From Sphingomonas gellani (GTDB lineage Bacteria; Pseudomonadota; Alphaproteobacteria; Sphingomonadales; Sphingomonadaceae): a DNA stretch of 64,000 bases. Under the pieces are notes generated by a model. It was not told the DNA's origin and did no database searches. It saw only the letters and a program-made list of their open reading frames with translations. Below are positions 27,033 through 35,040 of the stretch, one piece after another. Each line of letters opens with the position of its first letter. Position 1 is the first letter of the stretch. The stretch covers positions 1 to 64,000 of the forward strand of contig NZ_FOCF01000011.1 of the NCBI RefSeq assembly GCF_900110035.1, in the 5' to 3' direction. The translations under genes and the position numbers were made by a program.

Positions 27033-27509
27033 TCAGTAGCCCTTGACGATCCGATCCGTGTCCGTCTGATCCGCCGCACGCGCCTTGTTCGCGGCGCGAT
27101 TGGCGCGCACTGCTTGGTTGAAACAGCCAGTCTGCCCGCTCTGCCCCACCACCGAACAGCTGCCGGTCGCATTGGCGCCCACGCCCTCCGTGGTCGCCCC
27201 CTGCGCCCGGACCGCCCAGCTTTCGTTCTGCGGCGTGATCTGGAACTCGCGCAGCTCCTTGGGCACGCGGAACTGTTCGTTGGCGGACCGGCGGGTGCAC
27301 ACCACCACCTCGTTGCCGTCATTGTCGGTGGGGCAGCGTTCGTTGCCGTACAGCACCAGCACGCCGTTGACCGGCGCATTGCGCGACACGGACGCCGGGC
27401 CGGAGGGTGCCGTTCGCGGCTTGGCCGCACCGGGCAGCGCCGCCTGTTGTGCCAGGGCGGGCGCCGCGGTCGCTCCCGCCAGGGCAAGGATCATCAAAGC
27501 GCTACGCAT
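27033..27509 (-). CDS. Secreted protein of unknown function, sphingomonad type
   Basis: A 158-residue protein with a clear signal peptide (MRSALMILALAGATAAPALAQ). The mature part contains NERCPTDNDGNEVVVCTRR followed by EQFRVPKELRE, a cysteine-spaced pattern that I recall in small secreted proteins of sphingomonads, and two more cysteines (GSCSVVGQ, TGCFNQ), so two disulfides are possible. It lies 14 bases after coq7 on the same strand, suggesting that it is the last gene of the ctpA-dsbB-coq7 transcript. No function can be assigned. Confidence 0.75.
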   Translation of the reverse strand: MRSALMILALAGATAAPALAQQAALPGAAKPRTAPSGPASVSRNAPVNGVLVLYGNERCPTDNDGNEVVVCTRRSANEQFRVPKELREFQITPQNESWAVRAQGATTEGVGANATGSCSVVGQSGQTGCFNQAVRANRAANKARAADQTDTDRIVKGY

Positions 27510-27523
27510 CACTCTCTCCCGCG

Positions 27524-28057
27524 TCAGATTCTCGTGGCGGCGGCGATCGCCACCTTGCACCCCAGCCGGATCACCGCGCTCATGACCGGATAGCCGAACG
27601 CGTTCTCCGCCCCGGCGGCCAACGCATGGTCGCGATGCTCCAGTTCCTCGGCCTGGAACTCGGCAATCGCACCCGACAATTCGGGGTCGCTGTCGCCCAG
27701 CGCATCCAGCTGCTGGGCGTAATGCTTGTCGATCTCCGTCTCCACCGCGGCGGTACAGGCCATCGCCGCCTCCGGCCCGATCGCCGCCGTCACCGCGCCC
27801 AGCGCAAAGCCCGCAACGCTCCAAAAGGGCTGCAACAGCGTCGGGCGCACGCGCCGCTCCGCCAGCATGCGGTCGAAAAAGGCGCGGTGCCGCTCTTCCT
27901 GCGACGCCATGTGGTGGATGGCGCGCGCCGCCGGGTGACGATCGCCCAGGATGGCGAGCTGACCCTGATAGATCCTCGTGGCGCCGAATTCGCCCGCCTG
28001 GTCGACGCGGATCATCGCGTCCGTGCTTTCGGCTCGATCGCCCGGCAAACGGCTCAT
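27524..28057 (-). CDS. coq7: Demethoxyubiquinone hydroxylase (COQ7 family)
   Basis: COQ7 is a membrane-bound di-iron monooxygenase for the C6 (or another ring position) hydroxylation of ubiquinone. The 177-residue protein shows the ferritin-like ligand set: Glu in DQAGEFGA, E-x2-H in SQEERHRAFF, Glu in AAVETEIDKHY, and E-x2-H in AEELEHRDHAL. Length is normal for the short bacterial form. The start overlaps the dsbB stop by 4 bases. The only unusual neighbour is the secreted protein at 27033. Confidence 0.93.
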   Translation of the reverse strand: MSRLPGDRAESTDAMIRVDQAGEFGATRIYQGQLAILGDRHPAARAIHHMASQEERHRAFFDRMLAERRVRPTLLQPFWSVAGFALGAVTAAIGPEAAMACTAAVETEIDKHYAQQLDALGDSDPELSGAIAEFQAEELEHRDHALAAGAENAFGYPVMSAVIRLGCKVAIAAATRI

Positions 28058-28533
28058 CGCGCTTTAACTCCCAACCAGGCGACCAGTGCCGCGCCAAGCA
28101 GCGAGACGATCGCGTTGAACCCCGCCAGCGACACACCGCCCAGCGTCCATTGCGCCGCGTCACAGCGGACCATGGGCGCGTGCATGATCGCGTCCAACCG
28201 TTCCGCGGCGGTCATTCCCGTCATGCTGACGGTGGAGGTGCAGCCGGTGAACCCCTGCCACCAGTGATACTCCACCCCCGCATGCAGCGCGCCGATCACG
28301 CCGGACGCGGCGATCAGCAGCGCCGCGAGCAGCACCAGCGCCCGGGCCGGCCTGGGCGGCGCAAAAAAGGCGAGCAGCGCCACTGCCACCGCGGCGTAAT
28401 GCGGCCAACGCTGCCAATGGCACATCTCGCACGGGTAGAGCCCGCCGATCAGCTGGAACCCCCAAGCCCCCGCCAGCAGAGCCGCCGGCAACAGCAGGGC
28501 CAGCCACCGCGCCCGGGACAGCCGCGTCGTCAT
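28054..28533 (-). CDS. dsbB: Disulfide bond formation protein B
   Basis: A DsbB-like inner-membrane protein that reoxidises DsbA and passes electrons to ubiquinone. It has four membrane helices and both cysteine pairs: CEMC in GLYPCEMCHWQRWPHY (first periplasmic loop) and Cys in FTGCTSTVS plus MVRCDAAQ (second loop). About 159 residues from the ATG at 28533. A GTG at 28548 overlapping the ctpA stop (GTGA) could be the real, coupled start and would add 5 residues. It sits between ctpA and coq7, so an oxidase of the quinone pool is encoded beside a quinone-synthesis gene. Confidence 0.9.
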   Translation of the reverse strand: MTTRLSRARWLALLLPAALLAGAWGFQLIGGLYPCEMCHWQRWPHYAAVAVALLAFFAPPRPARALVLLAALLIAASGVIGALHAGVEYHWWQGFTGCTSTVSMTGMTAAERLDAIMHAPMVRCDAAQWTLGGVSLAGFNAIVSLLGAALVAWLGVKAR

Positions 28534-28544
28534 GCCGCCCGCGA

Positions 28545-29915
28545 TCACTTCGTCGCCGGTCCGCTTGCCGGCACCACCTTCGGCCTGGTCGCGGCGGCGA
28601 CCTGCTGCGGGCCACCCAACCGCGCCACGGTCTTCAGCGCGTAGTAGAGCTGGAAATCGTCGATCCCCTGCTTCTTCAGCGCGTCCGGCGTGGCGGAGAA
28701 ACGCGGATCGTCCTTGGTATCTTCTTCCAGTACCGCATTGTCGGCCTTGATCTCGTTGATCAGGTGCCGGCGCAGGTCCGCCTCCCGGAACACGGGCCGC
28801 GTCTTGTAATCCGGGTCGCTGATCTGCGGGACGCGGATGTCGGGTTCGATTCCGCCCTCCTGCACGCTGCGCCCCGATGGGGTGTAATAGCGCGCCGTGG
28901 TCAGGCGCAGCGCCGTGTCGGGACCCAGCGGCAGCACCGTCTGCACCGATCCCTTGCCGAACGTCTTGTCACCCATAACCAGCGCGCGGTGATGGTCCTG
29001 CAACGCGCCGGCCACGATCTCCGACGCCGACGCGGTGCCGACATTGGTCAGCACCACCACCGGCAGGCCGTGCGCATCGTCGCCGGGCTTGGCGTAATAG
29101 CGTTCGATGTCCGTCTTCTCGCGGCCGCGCTGGGACACGATCTCACCATGGTCCAGAAACGCGTCCGACACCGCGATCGCCTGGGTCAGCAACCCGCCGC
29201 CATTGTCGCGCAGGTCGACCACATAGCCCAGCGGCCGATGCCCCAGCGACTTGTCGATCGCCATGATCGCGGCGCGCGTGTCGGCGCCCGTGTTCTCGGA
29301 GAACGTGTTGATGTTGATGTAGCCGACCTGGCCGCGCACCTCCCACTTTACCGGGCGCTGCACGATCACCTCGCGCATCATGGTCACGTCCAGCGGCTTG
29401 TCGCGCCCCGGCCGGACCAGGGTCAGCGACACCTTGGTGCCCGGCTTGCCGCGCATGCCGTTGATCGCCTCGTCCAGCGATTCGCCGTAGATCAGCTTGC
29501 CGTCGATGTGCGTGATGTAATCGCCCGCCTTGACCCCCGCGCGCGCCGCCGGAGTGTCCTCCTGCGGTGCGATGACCTTGATCGCGCCATCCTCCATCGA
29601 CACGGTCAGCCCCAAGCCGCCGTAATTGCCCTCCGTCATGATCTTGAGGTTGTCGTAATCGGTCGCGTCGACATAACTGGAATGCGGGTCCAGACTGGCC
29701 AGCATCCCCTGGATCGCGCCCTTGATCAGCGTCTTGTCATCGACCTTGTCGACATAGTCCGCCTTGACCCGGTTGAACACGTCCAGGAACTCGTCGAACT
29801 CGCGGTAGCTGCTGGTGTCGGCGGCCGCCATGGCGCTGGTCGCCAGCGGCACCAGCGCGAGCGCGCCGACGATGGCGATCATGGGCGCGGTCGCGGAAAA
29901 GGGGGAACGGGGCAT
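28545..29915 (-). CDS. ctpA: Carboxy-terminal processing peptidase (S41)
   Basis: A periplasmic C-terminal processing serine protease of 456 residues from the ATG at 29915, chosen because it puts the signal sequence (MPRSPFSATAPMIAIVGALALVPL) at the N terminus. A PDZ domain (about 80-160; GGLGLTVSM, GVKAGDYITHIDG) precedes the S41 catalytic domain. The catalytic Ser is in GTASASEIVAG and the Lys in GDKTFGKGSVQT. Such proteases trim envelope proteins, often cell-wall hydrolases. In related genomes ctpA sits directly after the envC-like gene; here a chemoreceptor gene on the other strand separates them. An alternative start is 29951. Confidence 0.94.
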   Translation of the reverse strand: MPRSPFSATAPMIAIVGALALVPLATSAMAAADTSSYREFDEFLDVFNRVKADYVDKVDDKTLIKGAIQGMLASLDPHSSYVDATDYDNLKIMTEGNYGGLGLTVSMEDGAIKVIAPQEDTPAARAGVKAGDYITHIDGKLIYGESLDEAINGMRGKPGTKVSLTLVRPGRDKPLDVTMMREVIVQRPVKWEVRGQVGYININTFSENTGADTRAAIMAIDKSLGHRPLGYVVDLRDNGGGLLTQAIAVSDAFLDHGEIVSQRGREKTDIERYYAKPGDDAHGLPVVVLTNVGTASASEIVAGALQDHHRALVMGDKTFGKGSVQTVLPLGPDTALRLTTARYYTPSGRSVQEGGIEPDIRVPQISDPDYKTRPVFREADLRRHLINEIKADNAVLEEDTKDDPRFSATPDALKKQGIDDFQLYYALKTVARLGGPQQVAAATRPKVVPASGPATK

Positions 29916-30102
29916 CGCCGGATCCTGAAACTCGAAACTGTGGCCGCTCATGTAGCCCCAACTGCGCCACGATGGTAGCGGCGCGCGCTGAACCGCGCCT
30001 GACCGGTCCAGGCCCCGTCTCGGCAAGTACAGCGGACTCGATTGTTAAGCTTTACATGCCATCAGCGAAGTTGACGTCCTTCAACGGCTGATCCGGAACA
30101 CC

Positions 30103-31866
30103 ATGACCAAGACGCGCACGACCCGGCTTTCCTCAAAGGTGACGCTGCTCATCGTCCTGGCGCTGTGCATGCTGTCGGCGATCACCGCCGGCGCTACCGA
30201 ATGGGTTCTGCAGACGCATGCCGAACGCAATGCGGCGGAGCGACAGGAGGCGAACATGCGCGTCGCCTGGAACGTGCTGCACCAGTTCGGCCGCGACTTT
30301 TCGGTGGACGGCGACCGCTTGCGGATCGGCGACCGGGTGCTGAACGACTTCGCCGCGCCGGTCGACCGGGTGAAGCGGCTGGTCGGCGGCACCGCCACCA
30401 TCTTCCTGGGCGACCGGCGGGTCTCCACCAATGTCAAGAATCCGGACGGCAGCCGCGCGGTCGGCACCACCCTGACCAGCGACGCGGTGCGCGACACCGT
30501 ACTGCGCCAGGGTAAGCCCTATCGCGGCCGGGCCGACATTCTCGGCCGGCCGTTCTTCACCGCGTACGACCCTATCCTGGACCCGGCCGGCAAGGTGATC
30601 GGAGTCCTGTATGTCGGCATCCCGGCGGAGGATTTCCTGGCCGATATCGGCGCGGTGGAACGTACGCTGCTGCTGGTCGCGCTGGTGGTGACGGTGGCGG
30701 CGGCCTGGGCGTGCCTGGTCGTGACCCGGCGCATGTTCCGCCCGCTGGACAGCATGCGCGGCGCGATGGAACAGCTCGCGCGCGGCAATCACGATGTCGC
30801 GGTGCCCGGCACCGACCGGCATGACGAGATCGGCACCATGGCTCGCTCCGTGGCCGTGTTCCGGGAGGCGGGGATCGCCAAGGCGCGCGCCGACGCGGAA
30901 CAGCGCGAGGCGATCGATCGCCTGGCCGCGAAGCTGTCGGCGGTCGCGCGCGGCAAGCTGACCACCCGCATCCGCGACGACTTCCCGCCCAGCTATGCGA
31001 AGCTGCGCCAGGACTTCAACGCCGCGCTGGACGAGATCCACGCCACGGTCAGCGTCATCAGCAGCAACAGCGCGGAACTGCACGGCCATACCGGCGAACT
31101 CAGCGCCGCCTCCGACGACCTGTGCCAGCGCACGGCTCACCAGTCCGCCAGCCTGGAGGAGACATCGGCCGCGATGGACGCGATCGCCCGCACGGTGCGC
31201 CGCACGGCGGACGGCGCCAGCCGGACCAGCGGCCTGATCGGCCACGCCCATCAGGAGGCCGCGCGCGGCGGAGAGGTGGTGCGCGAGGCGGTCGACGCGA
31301 TGAAGCGCATCGAGGAATCCTCGGGCGAGATCGCGGAGATCATCAGCCTGATCGACGGCATCGCGTTCCAGACCAACCTGCTGGCGCTCAATGCCGGGGT
31401 CGAGGCGGCGCGCGCGGGCGATGCGGGCAAGGGGTTCGCCGTTGTCGCGTCGGAGGTCCGCGCGCTGGCGCAACGCTCCGCCGACGCCGCCCGCGACGTG
31501 CGCGCACGCATCACCGTCAGCAGCAACCAGGTCGAAACCGGCGTCGGCCTCGTCCACGAAACGGGCGCCGCGCTGGACCGCATCATCGTGCGCATCGACG
31601 AGGTGGGCGGCCTTGTCCGCGAAATCGCCGCCTCGGTGGAGGAACAGGCCAACGGGCTTCAGCAGATCAACCAGGCGGTCGCCGAAATGGATAGCGTGAC
31701 CCAGCAGAACGGCTCCATGGCGGATCAGGTGACCAGCGTCGCCCGCGGCCTGAAGGATCAGGCCGACGCCCTGGGCCGCGAAGTGGCACGGTTCGAGGTT
31801 GCCGCCCCACCCACCGCCCGCGCCGTGCCGGCCGATCCCGCCGGCGGCTGGCGAATGGCCGGCTGA
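30103..31866 (+). CDS. Methyl-accepting chemotaxis protein with Cache sensor
   Basis: A 587-residue chemoreceptor. Order: membrane helix 1 (about 13-33), periplasmic Cache-like sensor (about 34-185; [39 protein letters not shown]), membrane helix 2 (about 187-207), HAMP and a second HAMP-like segment, then the cytoplasmic signalling coil with the tip [19 protein letters not shown] (about 415-435). There is no C-terminal CheR/CheB tether pentapeptide; the tail ends GGWRMAG. It lies alone on the plus strand between minus-strand envC-like and ctpA genes, with no che gene nearby, so it looks inserted. Four decayed copies of its 3' end follow. Confidence 0.93.
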   Translation: MTKTRTTRLSSKVTLLIVLALCMLSAITAGATEWVLQTHAERNAAERQEANMRVAWNVLHQFGRDFSVDGDRLRIGDRVLNDFAAPVDRVKRLVGGTATIFLGDRRVSTNVKNPDGSRAVGTTLTSDAVRDTVLRQGKPYRGRADILGRPFFTAYDPILDPAGKVIGVLYVGIPAEDFLADIGAVERTLLLVALVVTVAAAWACLVVTRRMFRPLDSMRGAMEQLARGNHDVAVPGTDRHDEIGTMARSVAVFREAGIAKARADAEQREAIDRLAAKLSAVARGKLTTRIRDDFPPSYAKLRQDFNAALDEIHATVSVISSNSAELHGHTGELSAASDDLCQRTAHQSASLEETSAAMDAIARTVRRTADGASRTSGLIGHAHQEAARGGEVVREAVDAMKRIEESSGEIAEIISLIDGIAFQTNLLALNAGVEAARAGDAGKGFAVVASEVRALAQRSADAARDVRARITVSSNQVETGVGLVHETGAALDRIIVRIDEVGGLVREIAASVEEQANGLQQINQAVAEMDSVTQQNGSMADQVTSVARGLKDQADALGREVARFEVAAPPTARAVPADPAGGWRMAG

Positions 31867-31888
31867 GGGTAGGCGGGCGGACCACCCC

Positions 31889-31990
31889 GACACGCTAGAA
31901 AGCGAAGCGACGCGGTTCGACGCTTCCGCCGCGGCCGACGATCGCACCATCCTGGTCGATTTTACCCGCGGGTGGTGGCCGGCCGGCTGA
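31889..31990 (+). repeat. Decayed tail copy 1
   Basis: In the gene's frame it reads DTLESEATRFDASAAADD and ends GWWPAG-stop, against [18 protein letters not shown] and GGWRMAG-stop in the receptor, so both ends of the tail are recognisable. It keeps the stop codon. A hairpin at 31977-32002 has the TGA in its loop: GGCCGGCCGG / CCGGGCGGCC, one mismatch, loop CTGAAA. Confidence 0.8.
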
Positions 31991-32012
31991 AACCGGGCGG
32001 CCGGATTACGCC

Positions 32013-32100
32013 GACGCGCTCGGCGGCGAGGTGACGTGGCTCGACCTCCCGCCCCTATCCCAGCGGCCGATCCCACCGGGGCTCGGGCCTGACCGGCTGA
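32013..32100 (+). repeat. Decayed tail copy 2
   Basis: It reads DALGGEVTWLDLPPLS in the receptor frame, clearly the receptor tail, then drifts out of frame by a deletion. It ends in the best hairpin of the array: GCCTGACCGG (32087-32096), loop CTGAAA, CCGGTCAGGC (32103-32112), a perfect 10-pair stem. Confidence 0.8.
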
Positions 32101-32122
32101 AACCGGTCAGGCGGACTTGGCC

Positions 32123-32204
32123 GGCGCGCTCTGCCGTGACGGTTCTACGCTGCCCCCGGCCCGTCCTGGCCGATCCCGGAAGAGACTGGCGCCTGTCCGG
32201 CTGA
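32123..32204 (+). repeat. Decayed tail copy 3
   Basis: The most eroded unit, with an internal deletion of about 9 bases after GGCGCGCTCTGCCGTGA. It still shows CCTGGCCGATCCCGGAAG and GACTGGCGCCTGTCCGGCTGA, matching the receptor's GCCGGCCGATCCCG and GGCTGGCGAATGGCCGGCTGA regions. The end hairpin is reduced to CGGCT-GAG-AGCCG. Confidence 0.7.
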
Positions 32205-32224
32205 GAGCCGCCAAGCAAATCACT

Positions 32225-32316
32225 CAACACGCTCGGCAACGAGGTGGCGCGGTTCCACGTTTGCGCGCCCGACCCCGGCGGCCGATCTCGCCGGCAGCTC
32301 GCGGCTGACCGGCGGA
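32225..32316 (+). repeat. Decayed tail copy 4
   Basis: It reads NTLGNEVARFHV in the receptor frame, against [12 protein letters not shown] in the gene, so it is the best-conserved protein stretch of the array. It ends CCGGCGGAAACCGGG, with the stop codon changed (TGA to GGA). It abuts the stop of the convergent envC-like gene at 32336. Confidence 0.8.
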
Positions 32317-32335
32317 AACCGGGCAGAACGCCGCG

Positions 32336-33535
32336 TCAGCCGAGCAGCGCCGTGATGTCCATCGGCCTACCGCGGCGGCGCAATTCCACCGTGACCAGCG
32401 GCTCGTCGCCTCGCACTGCCTGGCCGATCGGCGCGCCGGGTGCGACCACCGCGCCGCGTCGGACCCGCACCTCGCCCAGCCCGGTGACCAGCGTAGACCA
32501 GCCGTCGCCATGGTCCACGATCACGATGGTCCAGTAATCGCGGAAGCGGGCGGCATAGCGCACCATTCCGCCCGCCGGCGCCACCACCATCGCGCCCGGT
32601 GCGACCGCAAAGGTCAGCCCGCGCGACCGGACGCCGTTGCGCGACACCTCGTCCATCCCGGTGACCAGCCGGCCTGACACGGGCAGGCGATACGCCCCCG
32701 CCGCTGCGCCCGGCACGACCGCACCGGGCGGCAGCGGCCGCATCACTGGTCCGGGCAACGCGGCCAGGTCGCTCGCCATCGCCGCGGCAGTCCCCTCCTC
32801 GTCCAGGCGATCGACCAGATCCCGCGCCCGCTCGCCCAGCGCCAGCGCGCGATCCGATTCGCTCATCGCGCCGCGACCTAGCGCACCCGCCCGCTCACGA
32901 TGCGCAGCCTCCAGCCGGGCCAGCCGCGTCCGCTCCCCCTCCAGCCGGCCGCGCGCACCGCGAAGGTCGTCCGCCGCCCCCCGCGCCTCCGCCGCCAGCG
33001 CGCGTGCGGTGACCAGTTCGCCGCGCAATCCCGCGGTGCGCGCCCGCACCACCGGCAAGGCGCTGCCCAGAACCGCGCGGACGTGCACCATGTCGTCCAC
33101 CGATCCCGGCTGCGCGATCGTCACCACTGCGGGGCGACGGGCAAGCCCCTGCAAGGCCGCCAGCAATCGTGCCACCGGCGCCTGCGCCCGCCCCAGCCGG
33201 GCGCGCTGCCACGCCAGCCGCGCCTCCACGGCGGTCGCCCGTGCCCGTGCCGCCGTGAGTGCCGCCTCCGCCGCGTCGACCCTGCCAGCCAGCGCACGCT
33301 CCTCCGCCGCCGCGCGCCGGGCCGCATCGCTCTCCGCCGCCGCTGCTCGGGCTAGGCGATCCGCCCTGGCGGCCGCCGCCTCTGCCGCGCGGCGTGTCGC
33401 GGCGACCTGCGCCTGACCTTGTCCTGCCTGCGGTTCGTTGGCGGCTGAGTCCGGAGCGCGTGCCGCCAGCGAGGCAGCCGTCACGGCCAGCGCGGCCACC
33501 CCGACCAGCCCCATAACGATCGCCCGCCCTCGCAT
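32336..33535 (-). CDS. EnvC-like murein hydrolase activator (degenerate M23 domain)
   Basis: A 399-residue exported protein: N-terminal signal/anchor (about 1-28), a long Ala/Arg-rich coiled coil (about 35-260) and a C-terminal LytM/M23 domain (about 290-395). The zinc ligands of active M23 peptidases are missing: the usual HGxGxxxxYxHL reads DHGDGWSTLVTGL and the final LHFEIRRNG reads VTVELRRRG. Like E. coli EnvC it should therefore not cleave peptidoglycan but activate amidases during cell separation. It follows rlmH after 4 bases. In relatives ctpA usually comes next; here the chemoreceptor region intervenes. Confidence 0.88.
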   Translation of the reverse strand: MRGRAIVMGLVGVAALAVTAASLAARAPDSAANEPQAGQGQAQVAATRRAAEAAAARADRLARAAAAESDAARRAAAEERALAGRVDAAEAALTAARARATAVEARLAWQRARLGRAQAPVARLLAALQGLARRPAVVTIAQPGSVDDMVHVRAVLGSALPVVRARTAGLRGELVTARALAAEARGAADDLRGARGRLEGERTRLARLEAAHRERAGALGRGAMSESDRALALGERARDLVDRLDEEGTAAAMASDLAALPGPVMRPLPPGAVVPGAAAGAYRLPVSGRLVTGMDEVSRNGVRSRGLTFAVAPGAMVVAPAGGMVRYAARFRDYWTIVIVDHGDGWSTLVTGLGEVRVRRGAVVAPGAPIGQAVRGDEPLVTVELRRRGRPMDITALLG

Positions 33536-33539
33536 GGGC

Positions 33540-33965
33540 TCAACCCTCGCGATGATAAGGGTGGTTGGCGAGGATGCTGGTCGCGCGGAACAGCTGTTCG
33601 GCCAGCATGGCGCGCGCCAGCATGTGCGGCCAGGTCGCGCGCCCGAACGACAGCAGCATGTCCGCGCCGGCCCGCGTGGCGTCGTCGAACCCGTCCGCCG
33701 CGCCCAGCAGGAACCGCGCCTCGCGTACGCCGTCGTCGCGCCACCGTTCCAGCCGCCGTGCGAACGCGACCGATCCCAGCACTTCGCCGCTTTCGTCCAG
33801 CACGACGCGGCGGGTGCCGGGGTCCTGCGCCGGTATGCGGCCGCCTGTATCAGGCAGTTCGGTGATGCGCGTGGGCCAGTTGATCCGCTTCAGATAGCGG
33901 TCGACCAGCTCACCCTCGGGCGAGCGGCCGATCCTGCCACGCGCGACGATGTGAAGAAGGATCAG
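33540..33965 (-). CDS. rlmH: 23S rRNA (pseudouridine1915-N3)-methyltransferase, non-canonical start
   Basis: RlmH methylates pseudouridine 1915 in helix 69 of 23S rRNA. The conserved frame begins LILLHIVARGRIGRSPEGEL and ends ILANHPYHREG, 141 residues from a CTG at 33965, normal for RlmH. No ATG, GTG or TTG occurs between the upstream in-frame TAA and this point. The CTG overlaps the rsfS stop as CTGA, in the position where ATGA is usual, and the next codon (ATC) aligns with the normal initiator ATG of MLLHI. So translation starts at CTG or ATC, or a base error hides an ATG. A GTG at 33803 would remove over a third of the protein. The SAM loop reads LLGAADG instead of IGGADG. Confidence 0.88.
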   Translation of the reverse strand: MILLHIVARGRIGRSPEGELVDRYLKRINWPTRITELPDTGGRIPAQDPGTRRVVLDESGEVLGSVAFARRLERWRDDGVREARFLLGAADGFDDATRAGADMLLSFGRATWPHMLARAMLAEQLFRATSILANHPYHREG

Positions 33966-34390
33966 GCCTGTCCCGGCGCAGGCTGCGCGTCGGTGGCTGG
34001 CTTAACGTCGGCGGCTGGGGGAGGCGCGTCGCCGAACGCCCACATCCGCTCCAGATTGTAGAAGGATCGCACTTCGGGACGGAACAGGTGGACGATCACG
34101 TCGCCCGCGTCGATCAGGACCCAGTCGGCGGTTGGCAACCCCTCGATCCGCACGCTGCGGCCGAACTCGCCCTTGATCTTTTCCGCCAGCTTCGCCGCCA
34201 TGGACGCGACCTGGCGGGTCGAGCGGCCGGATGCAATGACCATGTGGTCGGCGATGGTCGACTTGCCGGCGAGCGGGATGGACACGGTTTCCACCGCCTG
34301 ATCGTCATCCAGCGAAGACAGCACCAGATTGTGCAGCGCCTCTACTTCCTGGGGATCGGGGGCACGAAACGATTGCGGTTGGGTCGCCAA
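33962..34390 (-). CDS. rsfS: Ribosomal silencing factor RsfS
   Basis: RsfS binds protein L14 of the large subunit and blocks subunit joining during starvation. The 142-residue sequence has the family core: VSIPLAGKSTIADHMVIASGRSTRQV, EGLPTADWVLIDAGDVIVHLF and FYNLERMW. It starts at a TTG (34390) with AGGAG 5 bases upstream; no ATG is available in the right place. The C-terminal tail after residue 118 is Pro/Ala-rich and variable. It lies between nadD and rlmH, the usual order, and its stop overlaps the proposed rlmH start. Confidence 0.93.
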   Translation of the reverse strand: MATQPQSFRAPDPQEVEALHNLVLSSLDDDQAVETVSIPLAGKSTIADHMVIASGRSTRQVASMAAKLAEKIKGEFGRSVRIEGLPTADWVLIDAGDVIVHLFRPEVRSFYNLERMWAFGDAPPPAADVKPATDAQPAPGQA

Positions 34391-34403
34391 GTCAGCTCCT
34401 GGG

Positions 34404-35036
34404 TCAGTGGTCGACGGCCGGGGCGAAATGCCGCTGCCAGTCGGGATCGGCCGCGCGAACGGCCGTCGCGGAGGTCGGGTCGGGGCGAAAGCGCAGCAGC
34501 ACGAGTGCCGGCAAACTCCACGTCGTCCAACGCATCGCAGTGGCGGCGGGCCGTTGGTAACGCCGCAGCCAGCCCATCGCGGGACCCGCGAGGGCGCTGT
34601 GGTTATACGACGGACGCGCCACCACCGCAATCGGCATCGCGCGTGCGATCCCCCGCCAGCCGCGCCACAGGTGGAACTGGGCGAGATTGTCCGCCCCCAT
34701 CAGCCAGATGAAGCGCCGTTTGGGATACCGTGCCTTCAATCGGCGCAGCGTGTCCAGCGTATAGCGGGTACCCATGCGCGCCTCGATCGCGGTGGCCCGG
34801 ATCGGCGCGCGCCGGGCCATCGCCCGTGCCGATGCCAACCGCGCGACCAGCGGCGCCATGTCAATCGCCGACGCCTTCAACGGGTTGCCCGGCGACACCA
34901 TCCACCACGCCTCGTCCAGCCCCAGCGCGCGGATCGCCTCCAGCGTCACGAAGCGGTGGCCGCGATGCGCCGGGTTGAACGATCCGCCGAGCAGCCCCGT
35001 GCGCAGGCCGGTGCGGGTTCGCCCTTGGCTCACCAT
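34404..35036 (-). CDS. nadD: Nicotinate-nucleotide adenylyltransferase
   Basis: NadD transfers AMP to nicotinate mononucleotide in NAD synthesis. The 210-residue protein carries the nucleotidyltransferase motif GGSFNPAHRGH (H-x-G-H type, ending RGH), LMGADNLAQFHLWRGW, and a variant of the C-terminal ISSTxxR motif, here PTSATAVR. It lies 4 bases after proA and 13 bases before rsfS on the same strand, so proA-nadD-rsfS-rlmH-envC is one operon. Confidence 0.93.
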   Translation of the reverse strand: MVSQGRTRTGLRTGLLGGSFNPAHRGHRFVTLEAIRALGLDEAWWMVSPGNPLKASAIDMAPLVARLASARAMARRAPIRATAIEARMGTRYTLDTLRRLKARYPKRRFIWLMGADNLAQFHLWRGWRGIARAMPIAVVARPSYNHSALAGPAMGWLRRYQRPAATAMRWTTWSLPALVLLRFRPDPTSATAVRAADPDWQRHFAPAVDH

Positions 35037-35040
35037 CCCG

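Larger units (their letters stand above)
31867..32335 (+). repeat. Degenerate tandem array of copies of the chemoreceptor 3' end
   Basis: This 470-base stretch contains no intact gene. It consists of four diverged copies (about 82-102 bases each plus a linker) of the last 105 bases of the chemoreceptor gene, 31762-31866. The ends of successive units lie at 31866 (gene), 31990, 32100, 32204 and 32316, spacings of 124, 110, 104 and 112. In all copies the start resembles GACGCGCTCGGC-GCGAGGTG and the end resembles CCGGCTGA followed by AACCGG. The copies are shifted by small indels and are not translated as a unit. Confidence 0.8.

Noticed and set aside
31799..31990. A 63-residue open frame overlapping the chemoreceptor end
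   Set aside because: It is the decayed tail copy read in frame, without its own start signal or complete domain.
30133..32076. A 647-residue minus-strand open frame opposite the chemoreceptor
   Set aside because: It is antisense of the chemoreceptor, with the Ala/Arg/His-rich look of shadow frames and no family motif.
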